A DNA stretch of 64,000 bases from CAMDPA01 sp965223035 (GTDB lineage Bacteria; Pseudomonadota; Alphaproteobacteria; Rhizobiales; Hyphomicrobiaceae), in the NCBI GenBank assembly GCA_965223035.1, contig OZ244980.1:2480001-2544000 (forward strand), given 5' to 3'. Below the pieces are notes generated by a model, which saw only the letters and a program-made list of their open reading frames with translations, searched no databases and had not been told where the DNA came from. Positions 25,146 through 33,803 of the stretch are shown piece after piece (within the stretch, counting starts at the first letter, position 1; each line of letters begins with the position of its first letter). The translations under genes were made by a program, and so were the position numbers.

Positions 25146-26336
25146 TCAGCGCTTTGCGCGGTCCAGGCGTCGTTTGCGGGCCGCTGGTTCCGCCGCTGCG
25201 CGTTGCTCAGCAGCAATCTCAGCGGCTCGGTGCGCAGGCTGCTGGAGTTCCTGCGCCTGCTGCGGGCTCAGCAAGCGCACGTTGTCACGCGCGTCGAGGT
25301 CACGGGCGATGCGAAACCCGACGGTATTGTGCCGAAGTTGATTAGGGACCGCGCGCCGGGCGCCGGGCCGGGCGCTGTGGGGTGGGCTACTCCAGCCGCC
25401 GCCCTTGACGATTCGAAACCTGCAGGACGTCGCGCGTGACGACGATTGGACATCGCAGTCGGCTGTGAGTTCCCACACATTGCCGCTGGTGTCACTGAGG
25501 CCAAACGGGTTGGGTTTGAATAGTCCGCCCGGCAAGGTGCCGTCGCGGAAGGCCCCCACATTGGCCTGATCGGAGCGCAAGGTGGCGCCTTGCCAGAACG
25601 GCGTCGTGGTTCTCCCGCGGGCCGCATATTCCCATTCGATCTGGCTCGGCAGACGGTAGCTCAGACCTGTCTTTCGGCCGAGCCAGGCCAAATAGGCGTT
25701 GGCGTCGTGCCAATTCACGCAGACCACCGGATGGCGGTTGTCTTGCTCAAAGTTCGGGTGTTGCCAATCGTACGTGCCGCGCGATCGTTTGACACCGACA
25801 TCGCAGCGCGTCGAAGTGCGATGTCCGGTTTCCTCGACGAACGCAGCAAACTCCTTACGCAGAAGCTCCGTCCGCCCGATCGCGAACGGTGACTTCGCCA
25901 GCGTGGTCGCCACCGGCTCGTCGGCGGTGCGCCCGCGCTCATCCAAAGGCGTGCCATATTGGCCGTTCCCGCCAGGGACGATCACCAGCCGTGGGCAGAT
26001 CGGGCAGTCACGGAACGGTAGGCGGCTGTAGATGGCTCGATTGCCGCCGGCTGCCGCCCACATCGCCGCGCCGGTCCAGCCCGGGCAGTCGTCGTCGACC
26101 TGCCTGCCGGCATTGGCCGCCTGACCAGACGGTCGGGGTCGCCCTGCGCTGTGGCGCGACGTCGGCCGGTCATGGCGATGGCACCCGGCGTCGAACGTGT
26201 CCGGGTCGGCGCCGGCCGAGACTGACGGTCCCTTGTTGGACGGCGAAGGCGGCCCACCGCCGGCGATCGCTGTGGCATCGAGCCAGGACACCATGCAGAT
26301 GCCGACGACCGACGCCATGGTCAAAGCAGTGAACAT
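25146..26336 (-). CDS. Formylglycine-generating-enzyme-fold (SUMF1/EgtB-like) secreted protein
   Basis: A protein of about 396 residues with a signal peptide after the ATG at 26336 (MFTALTMASVVGICMVSW), a low-complexity linker, then a SUMF1 domain: RLVIVPGGNGQYGT, PVVCVNWHDANAYLAWLGRK, YRLPSQIEWEYAARG, FGLSDTSGNVWELTADC and VKGGGWSSPPHSARPGARR. The two copper-binding cysteines of true formylglycine-generating enzymes, expected after the GGSW-like motif, are absent (SSPPHSARP), so it is unlikely to make formylglycine. The C-terminus is an Ala/Gln/Arg-rich helix. An in-frame upstream start at 26432 is possible. Function unknown; no sulfatase is nearby. Confidence 0.8.
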   Translation of the reverse strand: MFTALTMASVVGICMVSWLDATAIAGGGPPSPSNKGPSVSAGADPDTFDAGCHRHDRPTSRHSAGRPRPSGQAANAGRQVDDDCPGWTGAAMWAAAGGNRAIYSRLPFRDCPICPRLVIVPGGNGQYGTPLDERGRTADEPVATTLAKSPFAIGRTELLRKEFAAFVEETGHRTSTRCDVGVKRSRGTYDWQHPNFEQDNRHPVVCVNWHDANAYLAWLGRKTGLSYRLPSQIEWEYAARGRTTTPFWQGATLRSDQANVGAFRDGTLPGGLFKPNPFGLSDTSGNVWELTADCDVQSSSRATSCRFRIVKGGGWSSPPHSARPGARRAVPNQLRHNTVGFRIARDLDARDNVRLLSPQQAQELQQPAHRAAEIAAEQRAAAEPAARKRRLDRAKR

Positions 26337-27063
26337 CGTGTTGGATTGGCGTGTGCAGAGTCGCGCTGCGGTGCTCCTTGGAGCGCTGCCCGTCGACAGG
26401 ACGATCAGCCGGAAGAACCCATCGAATATCATCGTGTACCAACGCTTCGCTTGCGTAATAGCCGAAAGTGCTAGCGGAGTTTGCTTAAAAATGCCTTGAG
26501 TCGGCCGTGACGGATGCGGTTGGCAAGAAGAACGTTGTATTTAATGCTCGCACGTCGGTTTCGTCTGGAAGGCACCACCGCCTGCCACGGCAGCGGCCTG
26601 GGATTGCCGATGGAACACGGCGCGGCCGGCGGCGAGCTGCTTGGACGATGGCCGTCAGCTGGAGTTTGCCGCCTGAGGCGCAAGCGCGGTGCCGGACCGC
26701 TCCCCCGCACTGGCCTGCACTGGCCTGCACTGGGCAGCACCGGGCCGCCCAATCACTGGGCCGCCCAATCACTGGGCCGCCGATCACTGGGCCGCTCAGT
26801 GGCACGCTTGTGTGGGTGGCCAGGCGGCGAACGGGATGGGTCGCGCCCACGTCGAGATGCATTGGAGCCACCGCGGCCGTGGCTGAGGGCGCGCGGCCGC
26901 CAGCAGGGTCGGTACCTCGTCGGTAGGCTGAGGGGCTGCGCGGTTTCGCCGTACCTTCAGCTGTTGCTCGGGCGATAGCGTTCCTTGACTTGCCGCATCC
27001 ACTGTCAGTATGGTCCGCGCCGGAAGTCAACCCACCGCGACCCGTGCAAGGGCACGCCTTCTC
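26337..27063. other. Non-coding stretch before the F0 operon, with tandem repeats
   Basis: 727 bp with no convincing gene. It contains the tandem repeats at 26701-26799, a GTGGCACGCTTGTGTGGGTG segment like the one in the composite element at 29827-29967, and presumably the atp promoter near the right end. Confidence 0.4.
26701..26799. repeat. Two short tandem repeats
   Basis: TGGCCTGCAC occurs twice (26711-26730). Next come two perfect 16-bp units GGGCCGCCCAATCACT (26742-26773), a 15-bp variant and a partial unit. Confidence 0.85.
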
Positions 27064-27462
27064 ATGTCACGCGATGGTCGGGATCCGGACCAAGGGCGAG
27101 GCCAGCTCTCCCCCGAGGAACGCGAGTCCTTGCGGGCTCGGGCGTCGAATCTCGGTCGTCGACTGGAGGCTGCCAAGGCGCCAGACGCGCCGTCGGCGAT
27201 CGGTCCGTCGGCGCGTGGTCGCGCGCTCGGCGATGCCTTCAAGATCGTCGCCGATCTGGTGGTTGGCGTCGCCGTCGGATGTGCGATGGGTTGGGCTCTT
27301 GATCGGCTCCTTGGCACCCGACCATGGCTGTTGGTGCTGTTCCTCGTGTTGGGGTTTGCCGCCGGCGTGTCGAACGTGATCCGCACTGCGCGCAGGATGC
27401 AGGCGGAGGCGGCGCCATTGCAGCGGTCGGCCAAGCCTGCTGCCGATGACGACGAGGAGTGA
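27064..27462 (+). CDS. atpI: ATP synthase accessory protein AtpI
   Basis: A 132-residue AtpI-family protein at the head of the F0 operon. Two membrane helices (about 62-80 and 85-103) with ADLVVGVAVGCAMGWALDRLLG and the conserved glycines are typical; AtpI/Z helps assemble the c-ring or carries Mg2+/Ca2+. The ATG at 27064 gives the normal short acidic N-terminus (MSRDGRDPDQG), while the frame is open to 27010. It is followed by atpB after 63 bp. Confidence 0.9.
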   Translation: MSRDGRDPDQGRGQLSPEERESLRARASNLGRRLEAAKAPDAPSAIGPSARGRALGDAFKIVADLVVGVAVGCAMGWALDRLLGTRPWLLVLFLVLGFAAGVSNVIRTARRMQAEAAPLQRSAKPAADDDEE

Positions 27463-27525
27463 ACAGCGGCGATAGGGCGAGCCTGGATCGCTGACAGGCA
27501 GTGGCGCAAGCGGATGGGGTAAGCG

Positions 27526-28299
27526 GTGGCGACAGGCGCAGCGGACGGGGCCCACGGTCCCATGCATCAGTTCGAGATCAATCGGATCGTCGAACTGAAC
27601 CTGTTTGGTTATGATGCATCGTTCACCAATTCGTCGTTGTTTATGGTGGCTGCCGTGGCCGCCATTATCGGCTTCATGGTTTGGGCGGTGAGCCCGCGGG
27701 CGTTGGTGCCCGGGCGCGTCCAATCGATCGCGGAGGTGATCTACGAATACGTCGCCGGCATCGTGAGGGAAAACCTCGGCGATGAAGGGATGAAGTTCTT
27801 TCCCTGGGTGTTCGCGCTGTTCAGCTTCATTCTGGTGCTCAACCTCGCCGGCATGATCCCCTACGCCTTTACCGTCACCAGCCACATCATCGTCACCTTC
27901 GCCTTGGCGGCCATGGTCTGGCTGGTGGTCACCATCGTCGGCTTCATGCGCCACGGCGTCGGGTTTTTGCGCCTGTTCGTGCCTTCGGGCGTCCCGTTTT
28001 GGTTGATGCCGGTGATCGTTCCAATCGAGTTGATCTCGTACTTCATCCGTCCGATCAGCCATTCGGTGCGCTTGTTCGCCAACATGATGGCCGGGCATAC
28101 CATGTTGAAGGTGTTCGCCAGTTTCATCGTCAGCTTCGGTGCGGTGTTGGGCACCTCCGGCTACCTCGCCGGTCTCGCGCCGCTGGCGTTCATGATCGCT
28201 TTCACGGGACTTGAGATCGTCGTCGCCTTCCTACAGGCCCTGATCTTCACGGTGTTGACCTGTATTTATCTCAACGACGCTCTGCACATGCACCACTAG
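27526..28299 (+). CDS. atpB: F0F1 ATP synthase subunit a
   Basis: The 257-residue proton-channel subunit of the F0 motor in the inner membrane. It has five to six hydrophobic segments. The essential Arg lies in SHSVRLFANMMAGH (near 184-197), next to the c-ring, and the channel helix ends GLEIVVAFLQALIFTVLTCIYL. GTG at 27526 is the start. It belongs to the atpI-B-E-F'-F operon; the F1 genes are elsewhere, as usual in alphaproteobacteria. Confidence 0.97.
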   Translation: MATGAADGAHGPMHQFEINRIVELNLFGYDASFTNSSLFMVAAVAAIIGFMVWAVSPRALVPGRVQSIAEVIYEYVAGIVRENLGDEGMKFFPWVFALFSFILVLNLAGMIPYAFTVTSHIIVTFALAAMVWLVVTIVGFMRHGVGFLRLFVPSGVPFWLMPVIVPIELISYFIRPISHSVRLFANMMAGHTMLKVFASFIVSFGAVLGTSGYLAGLAPLAFMIAFTGLEIVVAFLQALIFTVLTCIYLNDALHMHH

Positions 28300-28376
28300 T
28301 TGGCCGGGCGGCCGTGCGGCCGCGTCGGGTTTCACCTTTTAACTTTGGGCTACGCCACATAAACGGGAGATTGCAG

Positions 28377-28601
28377 ATGGAAGTCGAAGCAGCAAAGATG
28401 ATCGGCGCCGGATTGGCCTGCAGTGCGTTGATCGGGGCCGGCATCGGCATCGGCAACATTTTCGGCAATTATCTGTCAGGAGCCATGCGCAATCCGTCGG
28501 CGGCGCCCGGTCAGTTCACCAACTTGCTGATCGGCTTCGCATTGGCCGAAGCGACCGGCCTATTCGGACTGTTGATCGCCCTCATCATTCTGTTCGGCTG
28601 A
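28377..28601 (+). CDS. atpE: F0F1 ATP synthase subunit c
   Basis: A 74-residue hairpin of two membrane helices that forms the rotating ring. Helix 1 carries GAGLACSALIGAGIGIGNIF with the GxGxG packing motif, the polar loop is AMRNPSA, and helix 2 carries the proton-binding Glu58 in FALAEATGLFGL. The ATG at 28377 follows GGGAGATTGCAG. Confidence 0.98.
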   Translation: MEVEAAKMIGAGLACSALIGAGIGIGNIFGNYLSGAMRNPSAAPGQFTNLLIGFALAEATGLFGLLIALIILFG

Positions 28602-28715
28602 TGTCGCGGTTGCCCGGGATGTCTCAACGCTCGGCCGCTGCACGTGAATGCTTGAAATAGCCCCGTCGCACAGGTGCGCGGGGCAACACGAACTCAAACG
28701 GTGGAAGGCGCATCG

Positions 28716-29258
28716 ATGCTCACCGCTCTCGCCACGGTCACCACCATGCTGGCCGCTGAAGCCAAGAGTGGCCTGCCGCAGCTCAATCCGAACGATTTTG
28801 CTCCGCAGCTGATTTGGCTCGCGATTACGTTCGTAGCGTTGCTGGTGCTGTTGAACAAAGTCGCCTTGCCGCGCGTCGGCGGTGTCATAGAGGACCGAAA
28901 ACGGCGGGTACAGCGCGATCTCGATGAGGCCCAGCGGCTCAAGATCGAAACCGAACAGGCGCTAGCCGACTATGAGGCGTCGATCGCTTCAGCCCGGTCC
29001 AATGCGACTGGAATTGCGCGTCAGCTTCGTGAAAAGCTTAGTGCGGAAGTGGATGCTGAGCGTTCCGATGTCGAGGCCCAACTGGCAACCCGCCTGGATG
29101 ATGCTGAGCGCCAGATCGTCGAGATGAAGCAAAAGGCGATGAGCGACGTCGGCCAGATCGCTGCGGAAACCGCGGAGGCGATCGTGGTGCAGCTGACAGG
29201 CAAGTCTGTGCCGCCGGACAAGGTGCGCGATACCGTTCAAGGTTTGGTGGGGACCTGA
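28716..29258 (+). CDS. atpF': F0F1 ATP synthase subunit b' (second b-type stalk subunit)
   Basis: A 180-residue peripheral-stalk subunit: one membrane helix (about 33-53, LIWLAITFVALLVLLNKVAL) followed by a long charged coiled coil. It is more acidic than b and forms a heterodimer with it, as in photosynthetic bacteria and alphaproteobacteria. The ATG at 28716 follows GGAAGG; codons upstream of it are in frame but lack a site. It precedes atpF by 4 bp. Confidence 0.95.
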   Translation: MLTALATVTTMLAAEAKSGLPQLNPNDFAPQLIWLAITFVALLVLLNKVALPRVGGVIEDRKRRVQRDLDEAQRLKIETEQALADYEASIASARSNATGIARQLREKLSAEVDAERSDVEAQLATRLDDAERQIVEMKQKAMSDVGQIAAETAEAIVVQLTGKSVPPDKVRDTVQGLVGT

Positions 29259-29262
29259 TCCG

Positions 29263-29778
29263 ATGTTGACGATGCTTGCCAGTGCGGGGTCGATTTTCCA
29301 AACGGCGGAATTTTGGGTGGCCGTTTCGTTTTTTGGCTTTGCCGCGCTGATTGTTCACTACAACGTGCCGGGGCTGATTGGCAAAGCGCTGGACGATCGC
29401 GCGGACACTATCCGACGAGAGCTCGATGCAGCGCGCCAGCTGCGAGAGGAAGCTGAAACGCTGCTTGCCGACTACAAGAGAAAAACGGCAACAGCGGATG
29501 AGGAAGCCAAGGCGATCGTCGACCAGGCGCGGCTCGAGGCGGAATTGCTGACCGAGGAAACCCGCAAGAACTTGGCGGAGATGCTGGAGCGGCGCTCGCG
29601 ACTGGCCGAAGAGAAGATCGCCCGAGCCGAAGTTCAGGCCGTCACCGATGTTCGGACGGCGGCTGCGGAAATGGCCGTGGCGGCGGCTGAGCGCATCTTG
29701 CGAACGTCCGTTTCGCCGCAGGAGGCGTCAGAGCTGGTCGACAACAGCATCCGCGATCTCAAGGGCCGGCTGAATTAG
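29263..29778 (+). CDS. atpF: F0F1 ATP synthase subunit b
   Basis: A 171-residue stalk subunit with one N-terminal helix (about 15-35, FWVAVSFFGFAALIVHYNV) and a coiled coil (RRELDAARQLREEAETLLAD onward) ending in the AERILRTSVSPQEASELVD delta-binding region. It starts 4 bp after the b' stop codon, consistent with translational coupling, and ends the operon. Confidence 0.96.
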   Translation: MLTMLASAGSIFQTAEFWVAVSFFGFAALIVHYNVPGLIGKALDDRADTIRRELDAARQLREEAETLLADYKRKTATADEEAKAIVDQARLEAELLTEETRKNLAEMLERRSRLAEEKIARAEVQAVTDVRTAAAEMAVAAAERILRTSVSPQEASELVDNSIRDLKGRLN

Positions 29779-29826
29779 GCTGGCTGGCGCAGCGCTACGT
29801 CATGTCCGCTAACGGCGCAATCGCTG

Positions 29827-29967
29827 TGCCGGCCCGCTTCCCCGCCCCTTCCTCCACTCCGTTCGTCCAGTCCGTTCCTCCACTCGCCAGCCAATGGCAC
29901 GCTTGTGGGGGTGGCGAGTGGAGCAACCGGGCGGCGGAGCGGGATGGTTCCAGCTGATACTGAAAGG
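29827..29967 (+). repeat. Composite intergenic element with Box B
   Basis: It opens TGCCGGCCCGCTTCCCC, has a perfect 10-bp inverted repeat CCACTCGCCA / TGGCGAGTGG at 29880-29921 around GGCACGCTTGTG, and ends with Box B (29936-29967, GGAGCGGGATGGTTCCAGCT then GATACTGAAAGG). Parts recur at 2340-2433 and 26797-26850. Confidence 0.6.
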
Positions 29968-29968
29968 C

Positions 29969-30037
29969 TATGATCACCGCGCCTTAAAGTGGTGAGCAAC
30001 TATCTGCTTTCGATCGGGATCGGGAGGATTTCGATGG
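29969..30037. repeat. Degenerate CTAG hairpin repeat, copy 7
   Basis: TGATCACCGCGCCTTAAAG, GGTGAGCAAC, CTGCTTTCGATCGGGATCGG and a broken return arm identify it as a decayed member. CTAG is lost at both ends. Confidence 0.55.
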
Positions 30038-30140
30038 AGTGCACAAGCATGATCTCGGCAGTGCTGCGCGAGGACCAGAACATCGGCGTTCGCATCCAAG
30101 GCGACGCTGCCGGTTGGCGAATGAGCCGTGCCTGAGCGCC

Positions 30141-31337
30141 TCACGTGCGCGCGTCGTCATACGCTGCTGCCGGCTTCGTGGCTGCGGCTCTGGCGGCGGC
30201 GGCGATGGTTCCTCCGCCGAGGACCTGCGCGCGGGCGGTGCCGTCAGCATAAAACACACAGGCCTGACCCGGTGCGACGCCGGTTTCGCCGGCCCCGAGA
30301 ACAACCCGCGCGTGTGGGCTGTCGGGGGTCCAGTACAAGCGCGCTGATTTTGGCGGTTGGGTGGAGCGTATGCGCACGAACAGCGGCAAGCCGTCGCCGG
30401 CCGCAGCGCTAGCCAGGCGGTCGGACCCCAACCAATTCACCTCACGCAGCTTCAGTTCGTGAATTTCCAGGCACGTGCGCGGGCCGACGACTACGGTTGC
30501 CGTCGCTGGCTCCAGCCTGACCACGAACAGGGGATGCTCGGCGGCGACCTTGATGCCGCGGCGCTGGCCGACCGTGAAATTGATGATCCCGTCGTGTCGG
30601 CCCAGCAGCCGCCCATCAACGTGGACGATAGCACCAGGCTCGGCCGCCTCCGGTCGCAAGCGCTCGATGACCTGGCCGTACCCGCCGCGTCCGACAAAAC
30701 AAAGGTCCTGGCTGTCCGGCTTGTCAGCGACGGCAAGGCCGAGGTCGGCGGCGAGGCGGCGGACATCCGATTTGAGCAAATCACCCAATGGAAACAGCAA
30801 GCGCGCCAGTTGGCTCCGGGTGGTGCCGTACAGGAAATAGCTTTGGTCACGGTCGGTGTCGGCAGCGCGGTAAAGCGACGGGCCATCCGGTCGATCGCGC
30901 CGCTCCACGTAGTGTCCAGTGGCCAGCAGCCCGGCACCAAGCTCGTTTGCCGTGTTGAGCAGGTCGTGGAATTTGATCCGTTGGTTGCAGGCGACGCAGG
31001 GAATCGGGGTCTCGCCGTCGAGGTAGCTTTGAGCAAATGGATCAAGCACGGCTTGCTTGAAGCGTTGCTCGTAGTCCAGGACGTAGTGGGGGATGCCCAG
31101 CTGCTCAGCGACCCGCCGCGCATCGTATATGTCTTGGCCGGCACAACAGGCGCCAGGGCGCGTGGCGACGGCTCCGGCGTTGTAAAGTTGCAGCGTGATC
31201 CCAATCACGTCGTGGCCGGCACGCACGAGCAAAGCAGCGGTGGCGGCGGAGTCGACACCTCCGGACATGGCAACCACGATGCGCCGTCCCGCGCCGATGC
31301 GATCAACCGAACGCTTGGATGGATCAGGATGTTGCAT
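30141..31337 (-). CDS. mnmA: tRNA-specific 2-thiouridylase MnmA
   Basis: A 398-residue enzyme that thiolates U34 of tRNA Lys, Glu and Gln. The PP-loop is SGGVDS (25-30). The catalytic cysteine pair is in PCVACNQRIKF and DSQDLCFVG, tRNA contacts include GHYVER, and the C-terminal beta domain starts at VGQRRGIKV. The ATG at 31337 gives the usual N-terminus; the frame is open for 30 more codons upstream. The gene is divergent from sciP across a 405-bp AT-rich region. Confidence 0.96.
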   Translation of the reverse strand: MQHPDPSKRSVDRIGAGRRIVVAMSGGVDSAATAALLVRAGHDVIGITLQLYNAGAVATRPGACCAGQDIYDARRVAEQLGIPHYVLDYEQRFKQAVLDPFAQSYLDGETPIPCVACNQRIKFHDLLNTANELGAGLLATGHYVERRDRPDGPSLYRAADTDRDQSYFLYGTTRSQLARLLFPLGDLLKSDVRRLAADLGLAVADKPDSQDLCFVGRGGYGQVIERLRPEAAEPGAIVHVDGRLLGRHDGIINFTVGQRRGIKVAAEHPLFVVRLEPATATVVVGPRTCLEIHELKLREVNWLGSDRLASAAAGDGLPLFVRIRSTQPPKSARLYWTPDSPHARVVLGAGETGVAPGQACVFYADGTARAQVLGGGTIAAAARAAATKPAAAYDDART

Positions 31338-31742
31338 GGTCGCCGGCACCGATTCCGTTAACGTTACGAGCCACATTCCATACCACGTCTGACCGGCGTT
31401 TGCAGGCCGCCTGGGCAAATGCGCCACGGCCGGCCGTCGCTCACAAAACGCAAATGAGTTTGGTCTGTAGGCTGTGATCGACTGATCTGTGTACGCGTCT
31501 AATCCGGCATGGTTGGCCCATCACGGCAATCGAGGCGGTCGACTACGAGCGTCGGTTCCATTCAAAATAATGTTTAACATAAAGTGAAAAGCTATTGTTG
31601 TAGCGTTATAAAATTCGAGTTATACTGTTGGTTGAGTTGAATTGGGACGCTGCTTGACGCGGCATTTACCTCAAGCTTTAGAGCTGATTTAATCCCATTT
31701 CGGTAGGGTAAAGACTGGGTCTGGCAACGTGTGCAGAGTAAC
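31338..31742. other. Divergent mnmA-sciP regulatory region
   Basis: 405 bp, clearly AT-rich from about 31555 on. It should hold promoters for both genes; GTTATACTG near 31620 resembles a -10 region. A CtrA-like site lies at 31574-31588. Confidence 0.4.
31574..31588 (+). promoter_or_regulatory. CtrA-like box upstream of sciP
   Basis: TTAA-CATAAAG-TGAA matches the CtrA consensus TTAA-N7-TTAA in 7 of 8 defined positions. sciP is CtrA-activated in Caulobacter, so the location makes sense; single sites of this quality also occur by chance in AT-rich DNA. Confidence 0.4.
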
Positions 31743-32024
31743 ATGACCGAACAAAATTTTAGAGCGCGTGTGCGCTACGTGATTGGGCCGGATGGTAGCC
31801 CCCTTACAGTGGCGGATTTGCCGCCAAGTGACACCAAGCGCTGGGTCATTCGGCGCAAAGCGGAGGTTGTGGCAGCCGTCCGCGGCGGGCTGTTGAGCCT
31901 CGACGAGGCGTGTGAGCGCTACAAGCTCACCGTTGACGAATTCTTGAGCTGGCAGCGGTCGATTGATGAGCACGGGTTGCCTGGGTTGCGTGCGACGCGG
32001 GTTCAGGATTACCGGGGCGATTGA
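31743..32024 (+). CDS. sciP: CtrA inhibitor SciP
   Basis: A 93-residue DUF1153 protein. In Caulobacter SciP binds CtrA-controlled promoters and CtrA itself and blocks transcription in G1. The sequence RYVIGPDGSPLTVADLPP followed by TKRWVIRRKAEVVAAVRGGL and a helix-turn-helix region LSLDEACERYKLTVDEFLSW is the whole family signature. The ATG at 31743 gives MTEQNF; four upstream codons are in frame but not conserved. ctrA itself is about 2.8 kb downstream. Confidence 0.96.
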   Translation: MTEQNFRARVRYVIGPDGSPLTVADLPPSDTKRWVIRRKAEVVAAVRGGLLSLDEACERYKLTVDEFLSWQRSIDEHGLPGLRATRVQDYRGD

Positions 32025-32283
32025 CGGCTCGCGGTTGGATGCGGAACGGCACAGATGCGGTGAAGCTCCCTGTGCCGTTTTGGTTGCCCCACCTGTCTGA
32101 CGAGGGTATGGCGGGTTGCGTGCACGGATCTGTCGTTGGCCGCGTGGCATCGATGCTGGTCGATACCACAGGACCGATCATCGTGCCTTTAGTTGGAAAC
32201 GAGTTGGCGATTGCCACCAAAGCCACAATGATGATCGATAGCATTTCAGAGTGAGCGCGACCTGCTCCCACGCCGGCCATGAA

Positions 32284-32322
32284 ACGGCATGATGTAACGG
32301 CATGATGTAACGGCATGATGTT
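32284..32322. repeat. 13-bp tandem triplet
   Basis: ACGGCATGATGTA three times in a row, the last ending in T instead of A. Confidence 0.9.
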
Positions 32323-32549
32323 CTGGGCGGCCGGTGGAGGAACCGGGCGCGGGCGGGATGGCACGGCGCTTCCGCCTCAGGCGGACAGGATCTCTCGGCA
32401 CAAGGATGATCGCTGTTAATCGGTCGAGCAACTGTCGGCTCTTGATCGGGATCGTTGCCCGTCCGATGCAAAGCAGGTTGCATTAGGGGCCACGGGTGGC
32501 GCTGTGGCTACAGCAATCCGGTCAGCTTGATCGCTTTTGAACGCTGCGC

Positions 32550-32615
32550 CTAGATCATCGCGCCTTAAATCGGAACCGCAAAGCCGGTTCCGATTTAAGG
32601 CAGAAAGTTGCTCTA
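32550..32615. repeat. CTAG hairpin repeat, copy 8
   Basis: Starts CTAGATCATCGCGCC, stem AATCGGAACCG / CGGTTCCGATT, ends GGCAGAAAGTTGCTCTAA. A decayed relative precedes it at about 32401-32480 (GATCGCTGTTAATCGG, TTGATCGGGATCG, GCAAAGCAGGTTGC). Confidence 0.85.
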
Positions 32616-32636
32616 AGATGCTGCGACGGTTTGTGC

Positions 32637-33269
32637 TCAGCGGCGGATTTTCCGTGTCGTCTGGCCCGCATTGGGTTTGCGCTTGGCGTCGGTTTTGGCT
32701 GGTGAGGCGGGCGTTTGCGGTCCAGCCCTGGGGTGTTCGCTGCCAGGTTGATCAGTGCGCGCAGTTGCCATGCAGTCCAGGGTCCCAGCGGCCCATGTCA
32801 GCACGTCCGCGCGCATCCGCGTCGCCTCGACGTCCGAGAATTTCAGGTTGTCGATCTTAATGTCGGTTCCGCCGCCGTCCGGCGTGCCATCCAAACCTGG
32901 GCGTTGTGTCATGCGAACGCGGAAGGCCTTGGCGCCCCAGGGTTTGGGTTGATCGTATGCGCGTTTGTGCACGTTGATTTCGACGGCGCCGCCGCTGGCG
33001 GCCGGATCGACCGCCGCGTGAAAAATGTGTGTGGCGGCGAAACGCCCATGCGGCCCGAACCAGCACTTGTTGGCGCCGCGCGCCACGCGTGCGTAGACCT
33101 CCGCCGAGCGCGCCGAAACATAGTTTGGATTTTGGCTGATCGATGCGACCGCTAGCGCCGAGGCCTCGGTAATTTGGCCGGGGGTCGGCAGCTTTGGCAG
33201 CGCGTTCTGACCGCCAGCACATGCGCTACAGGTCACCAACGCCACGATGTACGGCAGTCGACGCAGCAT
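32637..33269 (-). CDS. Hypothetical lipoprotein
   Basis: A 210-residue protein. From the ATG at 33269 it begins MLRRLPYIVALVTCSACAGG, a lipoprotein signal with a Cys at the expected place (VTC or SAC). The middle (ISQNPNYVSARSAEVYARVA ... KCWFGPHGRFAATHIFHA) reads as a genuine folded domain, and the tail is Lys/Pro/Arg-rich and disordered. I do not recognise the family. The last codons run close to hairpin copy 8, and the gene is followed by sciP in the opposite direction. Confidence 0.68.
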   Translation of the reverse strand: MLRRLPYIVALVTCSACAGGQNALPKLPTPGQITEASALAVASISQNPNYVSARSAEVYARVARGANKCWFGPHGRFAATHIFHAAVDPAASGGAVEINVHKRAYDQPKPWGAKAFRVRMTQRPGLDGTPDGGGTDIKIDNLKFSDVEATRMRADVLTWAAGTLDCMATARTDQPGSEHPRAGPQTPASPAKTDAKRKPNAGQTTRKIRR

Positions 33270-33400
33270 GGGATATGGCTCGCACGGGTGGACCACTGAC
33301 CTACCGGATCGGGTGAGGAGACAACCGCCCAACGGGGCCATCCTTACGCTCCTGCGTGGTGATCAGGCAAGTGCGTGCGGACCAGCGTTTGGATCATGCT

Positions 33401-33440
33401 TGGCATGCTGATCATGGCATGCTGATCATGGCATGCCGAT
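33401..33440. repeat. 14-bp tandem repeat
   Basis: TGGCATGCTGATCA twice in full and a third, changed copy (TGGCATGCCGAT). Confidence 0.9.
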
Positions 33441-33616
33441 GCGTTGCCGATGGATTGTGCGAAGGCAACGCCAGATGGCCCGTGGTTCACGACGTTGTTG
33501 GCGAGCAGACCAGGCTGGCGGCTCGCGCCGCCTGGTCGGCATAGGTGTCATGCGGCGACGCGCGATGTGGCGTACTCAGATGCCGGCATCCGCGCTGGCG
33601 GGACAGATCGTTCAAG

Positions 33617-33751
33617 GGCAACCTGCTGTTCATCGGGATAAAACGGTCCCGATGAACAGCGGAACGTTGCTCACCACCTTAAGAGCGATCACCTTTTTTG
33701 CCTTAATTGGGAACCGGCTGTGCGGCTCCAATTTAAGGCGCGATGATCTAG
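33617..33751. repeat. CTAG hairpin repeat, copy 9 (two hairpins)
   Basis: First stem TGCTGTTCATCGG with return arm CCGATGAACAGC, another covarying variant; then ACCTTAAGAGCGATCACC and a second hairpin of the GGGAACCGG / CGGCTCC type with some mismatches; ends GCGCGATGATCTAG. Same layout as copy 3. Confidence 0.8.
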
Positions 33752-33803
33752 ATTGGGGCCGACCTAACGCCGCAGGTGCGGTGTCGTCTTGAGTTGCGAG
33801 GTC

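Larger units (their letters stand above)
32025..32636. other. Intergenic region with repeats
   Basis: 612 bp after sciP. Frames on both strands (77 codons plus, 145 codons minus) lack family features. It holds a 13-bp triplet repeat, a degenerate hairpin copy near 32401-32480 and an intact one at 32550-32615. Confidence 0.4.
33270..33803. other. Intergenic region with tandem and hairpin repeats
   Basis: 534 bp without a supported gene. It holds a 14-bp tandem repeat at 33401-33440 and a double hairpin repeat at 33617-33751. Confidence 0.4.

Noticed and set aside
26485..27030. 181-codon minus frame in the region before atpI
   Set aside because: Runs through tandem repeats, Arg/Pro-rich, no domain; conflicts with plus and minus alternatives of similar length.
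30357..31361. 334-codon plus-strand frame opposite mnmA
   Set aside because: mnmA motifs are all in the minus frame.
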